Assembly: GCF_950023065.1 (NCBI RefSeq)
Contig: NC_088678.1
Span: forward strand, 13,382,580 to 13,446,579
DNA: 64,000 bases
Reading direction: 5' to 3'
Origin: Planococcus citri
Taxonomy: Eukaryota > Arthropoda > Insecta > Hemiptera > Pseudococcidae
Shown here: positions 15,101-21,100 of the stretch, one piece after another
Position numbering within the stretch: position 1 is the stretch's first letter
How the letters are laid out: every line of letters begins with the position of its first letter
The notes under the pieces: generated by a model
Database searches by the model: none
What the model was told of the DNA's origin: nothing
What the model saw: the letters and a program-made list of their open reading frames with translations, nothing else
Translations under genes and position numbers: made by a program

Positions 15101-18100
15101 ACCATTTTGGAAAATGTTACTCAACAATAAAGGTACATCTCACGCTCCAGAGTACGACCAGTTTTACGAATGGTTCTACAGAAAACATTTCGAAGTAACT
15201 CATTCTATCGAGCACTATGAAATTGAAGAACCTAAATTATTTTCATTTCCAACTCCTGTAAAATATGTGCCATTAAATGACACACCTTGGAAGATACCTT
15301 GGGAGCATACAGATATGATGAACTGGGTAGATTCAGCTCAACTTCCACGTTCTACCAAAGAAACAGATGGTACTTTACTACATCCGTTTTATCTGACTAA
15401 ATTCTATGGTACAGACTGGCAGGTATATGGCTTTACTGAACCTAAAAGATACAGTACAACACCTACTTTAACAAAACGTAAATGGACAAGGACTAGGAGT
15501 AGTACTCCAATGACTCCATCAATTAATGTACGTAGAAAACGATCTGTCCCATCAAGTGTAACACCAGCTGGAGAAGAATTTGACACAGGCCCCATTGTAA
15601 AAACATATCCAACATGCCACCTTGAAGATTTAGATTTTGTCATAAGAATCAATCCCTTACAAAATGAAACAGAACATCCAAAATATCAAGACTTCTACAA
15701 AAACAACAGATCAGCACTTTTTCGCTACTATCCTTATGAACTTCCAATAACCACACGTCCTGCAAAAGATATCACTTGGAAGCTAAAACCCATCACAACA
15801 ACCATTTCACCATACTTACAATCAGATGAAGTACGTGATTTAAAGCAATGGTACTATAACAATCAATCCTTTCCAAAGGTGACCAAACTGATGAGTTTTC
15901 TTGAAGTAATAAACATGTCCAAACTACAAGCTCGTCCTGACCTGCCACCTGAAACTGAACCAAGATTTGTAGGTCACAATGAACTGAAAATGTGGTTACC
16001 AGAGTATTGGACCACACAGACTATTCCAACCAGATTCAAACTCATGAGTGAACTAGTAGCTGAAGCTAGACAAATCATAGCAGAGTATAGACGTAAACAA
16101 AATAGAACTACTACAACCACCACCACAACTACAACAACAACCACCAAAGATCCTCTGGATCCAGAATCAAGACTGATGCATAATGTACGTAACTGTTTCC
16201 CTTATTCAATAGAACCACAATATGAATACTTTTATCGATGGCTTTACTTGATTTTGCATAACAGTAAAGGATCAGCACGAAGACACAATGCAAGCTTGAC
16301 ATTATCAACCCCAGTCGATTATGAAGACATCCTGCTCAATACACCTTTCCCAGTACCACTCAATCTACGTTACTACTTTGCCTATGCTTACACATTGGAT
16401 GATCTGATGAAATCAACAGCTCATTATAAATTCTATACAACCAGACCAGGTCAACCTACTTATTCACGCAAAATTCGCACAACGTTGAAAACTTCTCCTA
16501 CAACTTCCACTACAATGTCACAAACACACACAACAATTCCAGTTGAAACAACAACAGAAAGCGAGTCTGAGATAGAGAATAAAGTTCAGTCATATTTTGG
16601 TAATACTCATCACCCTATGTTTAGGCAATTCTTCAGATGGCTTTATCGCTTACAAAATAACGAAGAAGGGCTGAAACGCAGACATGAAGCTAGTTTAACA
16701 ATGAAACCAATAGATTACGATGATGCCATGCAGAAAACACCATTTCCAGCTCCAGCTTTTCTAGAAGGCTACCTTGCTTATGCCTATCATCTTGATACCT
16801 TGATGGGATCAACTGATCATTACAAAGAATTTGAAAACATGATGTGGCACTACACTTTGCCAACATTACCACCAGAAGTACAACTGAAACTCAATAGAAC
16901 TAATTCAACTGCCGTTACAGGAAGCTCTATGTTGACTAAATTAATTCAATCTGCCAGTTCAGCCATTACCACTGAACATTCCACGTTGACAAAATTCATA
17001 CAATCTGTAAGTCCCAGCAGACGAGTGAAACGTGAAATAAACTACATAGATTCATCAAATAAGCTAGCTTCTGTGCAACTTCACAAATCCATGGACCAAG
17101 AAATATGTCATACCAGAATGGATTTTGTATCTCTATCAAACAGTCATTTTTTCCCATTTCAAAATGATGCTCAAGTTCATTTCATTGATTCACAAATGCT
17201 TACACATCAAACTCAACATCGCACAAAACGCTCACCAGCACCAGAAGAAACCAAAAAGATAGTGATTGGTGATAAACTAAAATGTGAGTTGAACTTATTG
17301 AAAGATAAAATAAACAATGACCCTGTGTTAACAAAGGAGTTCAATGATCTTACACTTCAAATGGTATTAAACAAAAAATGCAGAGATCAGTATCAAGACT
17401 TTTTGAAAGATATAAAATGCAATAAAGAATTTAAAAGGCATGTTGATGACTTGGGTAAACAGCTAAAACTTGAAAATGAGCTCAAACTCATTTTAAAAGA
17501 CATACAATGTGAAGAAACAAAAAGACAAAAACGTGAAGTCAAAAATGAGTATCAAGCAACAACGTCATTTTGGAACTATTTAAAAAATGATTTTCGCGCA
17601 TTTGGACGAAAATTTATGGATGGATTAAAACCAAACAAACCATTTAAAAAACCACCAAATGATGAATCACTTTGGAAGTATTTCAAAGAAGATATTTGTA
17701 AATTCAAACAAGGATTGATTGATGGTGTAAAACCACTGTTCAAGAAACCCAGAAGACAAAAACGTGAAATTGATAAGAAGGATCTAGCACCTGTAATTAA
17801 AAAAAAATGGTTCTTAAACTTTTTTGATAAGAAGATAAAAGTTGGCGAAGGACTAAAAAAAGAAGTTCACACATTCAAAGATAAAATAAAAAATGATAAC
17901 CAATTGAAAAAAGATATCAAAGACTTGAGAGATCAGTTGAAAGGTAATAGTGCAATAAGAAAACAGTTCAAACATATAGAAAACCATATGAAAGATAACA
18001 GTGGATTGAGAAAAGAATTTGATGATTTCAAACAACTGATGAATGATGAACATCACACAGAACAGAAAATTAAGCAAAATAATGTTCGCAATAAACGCTC

Positions 18101-21100
18101 TATCAAAGCCGATAAATTTATCCAAAAGCTAAATAGAACACATTCAATAGTGAAATCAGACCTTGAAGCATTGGTGAAAAAATTCAAAAGAAGAACAAGA
18201 TTATTAGTCAAATCTGCCATTCTAATGGGAAAAGTAGCCATGTTTGCAGGGAAATCAGTTCTGAATGGAGTAAAAAAGTATCAAGCTATGAAAAAATCCC
18301 TCAAAAACACAGGAAATAAGGTCAAAAATTTAACTGAACAACTGATTAAAAAAAAAATTGAATTGATTTCATGGTTGACTTCAACTATGTTAGATAATGA
18401 ACTTCAAAATTATATAAAACGCCACGATCTAACTGATATCATATCAAATTACTTCAACATTTACTTCAGTTATGATAAAAAGTTGAGTAACTCATTCACT
18501 GCAGCTCAATCTTATCATGGGCATATTAATACGATCGATTTTTTTCCCAATTTGAATCAGTGTTACCTTGAAAACAATTGCAACACACCGGCCTATAAAA
18601 TAGAACCAGTGATTTCAACAAATCATCATAATAACATAATGAAAACAAAATTTAGCTACATGGAATCCAATGAACTAGCTAGAGACTGCAGAATTTTCAA
18701 CCGTATTGATCAGATAATGAGATCTAATAATCATTGCATTTATAGAAAAAGGGGAAAACGTGAACTCAAACTGCACACACATCTGTCCACATTTCTTGAC
18801 CAAAACTCTACTTTGAACCAAACCACCAAACCATATGAAAATGCTGATACAACAAATTTTGATGAGCACAACTCTACATCTCAGCAATTCTCTGAAGTTC
18901 CTCCTACTCATTCAATAGAAATTGGAGAAAATGCTGCCTCAACATCTCATCAACATCAGCCCTCACCTCAATCACCTTTAAAAGTTGCATCACCAGATAA
19001 AAGTGATATTGAAAAGAATTACACAACTGATCAGGCATCATTCATCCCTCAATCAATACTATGTGAACCTTCAGTATCTCACATCACCAATACAGAATCT
19101 GCTCTCTCTCACAACTCCTCTTCTAATGAATCAACACTTGACACAACACATTTAATCACACCTCAAAATCATAAAGAGAAATCTAATGAAACATTTGTAT
19201 TCCCTTCAGATGAAAGTTATCTGCTGGGAAACCAGAATACAGATGGAGGTATGGGATGTATGGATGGTGCAATGGGACAATACTTCAGAGCCATCTATGC
19301 TGATGATTTACAAGGTGAAATATACCGCAGAAAATACCTTTCACAAACAACCATCACTACTAGTACTTCAATTCTAAGTGAAACTCACACAGTTCCTCAA
19401 GACCAATTGTATTTTAAAAAACAATTAGATGATTACTTTTCAACAACTATTCATCCTAAATATTTCCAAGCGTACAAATGGTATCATGCACTTAGGCAGG
19501 ATAAACAAGGGTATCTTAGACGAAAAAAGACTACATATTCAGTGCCAGTGGATTACAATAATGTACTAAAAACTACACGTTTTTCATTACCTCCACATTT
19601 ACGCAATATATATGCTGAAATACGTGAACAAGAACAGGCAATTGGTTCTACAAATCATCACATTCGGTGCATTGGTCTTGATATTGAAAACAAAACTTGC
19701 TCTCAGCCAAGACGTTTTAAAAGATCACCTATCTGGCAACCTACAAGTTACGCTGTCACACCAATACCAAAAGCCAAAGCCATAAATTTACAACAAGCTG
19801 CATCCCAGTTGAAACCCCATTTCTCCAGATATGATGCATTCATGGACAAACTGATGAAAGCAATTAATAAAAAAGTATATGAACCATACTTACTTGGTTC
19901 TACTACTTTATATCCAATCATTCCTGTTACCCTTCCACAACAAGACCATCACATCATACCCAAAAATGAGGCAGACATTAAACAAAAACTAGACAATTAT
20001 TTTTCCACAAAAATTGAACCTAAATACTACCAAGCTTACAAATGGTACCATGCCCACAAATTGGACAAGCAAGGCAAAGGTAGAAGAGCCAACACGCCTT
20101 CTTCAGTAAATATTGATTATGAAGATGTCCTTAAAACCACACCGTTTCCATTACCCCCTCTTCTAAGACACTACTACGCAGAAATACGTGAAATTGAACG
20201 AGCCATTAAATCCACTGATCATCACATGACTCCGAAAAAATACAAATTCACTTTTCCCAGATTTAATTTACAAAACTACACTGGTGAATTTTTAAAGGAT
20301 ATATTGCAAGCTCAAAACGAGTTCCACCGTTTTAAAAATGAAACAAAGCGATTAAATTTAACAGATGACCAGTTACACGAGATGCTGAAAGAATTTAAAC
20401 CAGCTGCAAAGGATTATACAATACCTGAAGGAGAAGAACGTTACAAGAGCCTCATTGATTCATATTTTTCAAGCACAATTGATCCAAAATACTTTGAAGC
20501 GTATAAATGGTATCATAAGCTGAGACAAGATAAAGAAGGATACATCAGACGTCATAATGTATCACCTCAGTTACACATTGATTATGACGAAGTACTAAAA
20601 ACAACACCATTCCCCATACCACCACATTTACACCACCATTATGCAGAAGTACGAGAGCATGAAAGAGCCATTGGCTCAACGGATCATCATATTCGGTATA
20701 CCGGATCTCCGCTTAAATCCCTCATTCTATCCCAAACAAAGACTTCAACTCAGAAACCAACTCCAAAGAAAACAACAAAATTTAAAGTTAAAATGCCATC
20801 TTTCACCACTGCAACAGACAACTTATTTTCATTATTTTCATATCACTTCACCGATCCCAACGATCTGTTTGATTCAAATCCCAATCCAGAAGATGGCGGT
20901 ACTCGAAATTTTTGGGAGCTTAGAAATACCTACTGGAAAGTGTTGTATCAGAATCATAAAGATGACATCAACTTTTCACCAAAATATGACCCATTTTACG
21001 AATGGTATTTCCAATGGATATGGACACCAATTTACAATTACACAACCGTAGGACCATTTTCAATTTCAAGAAAAATAAACTACACCACTCATGAAACCTC

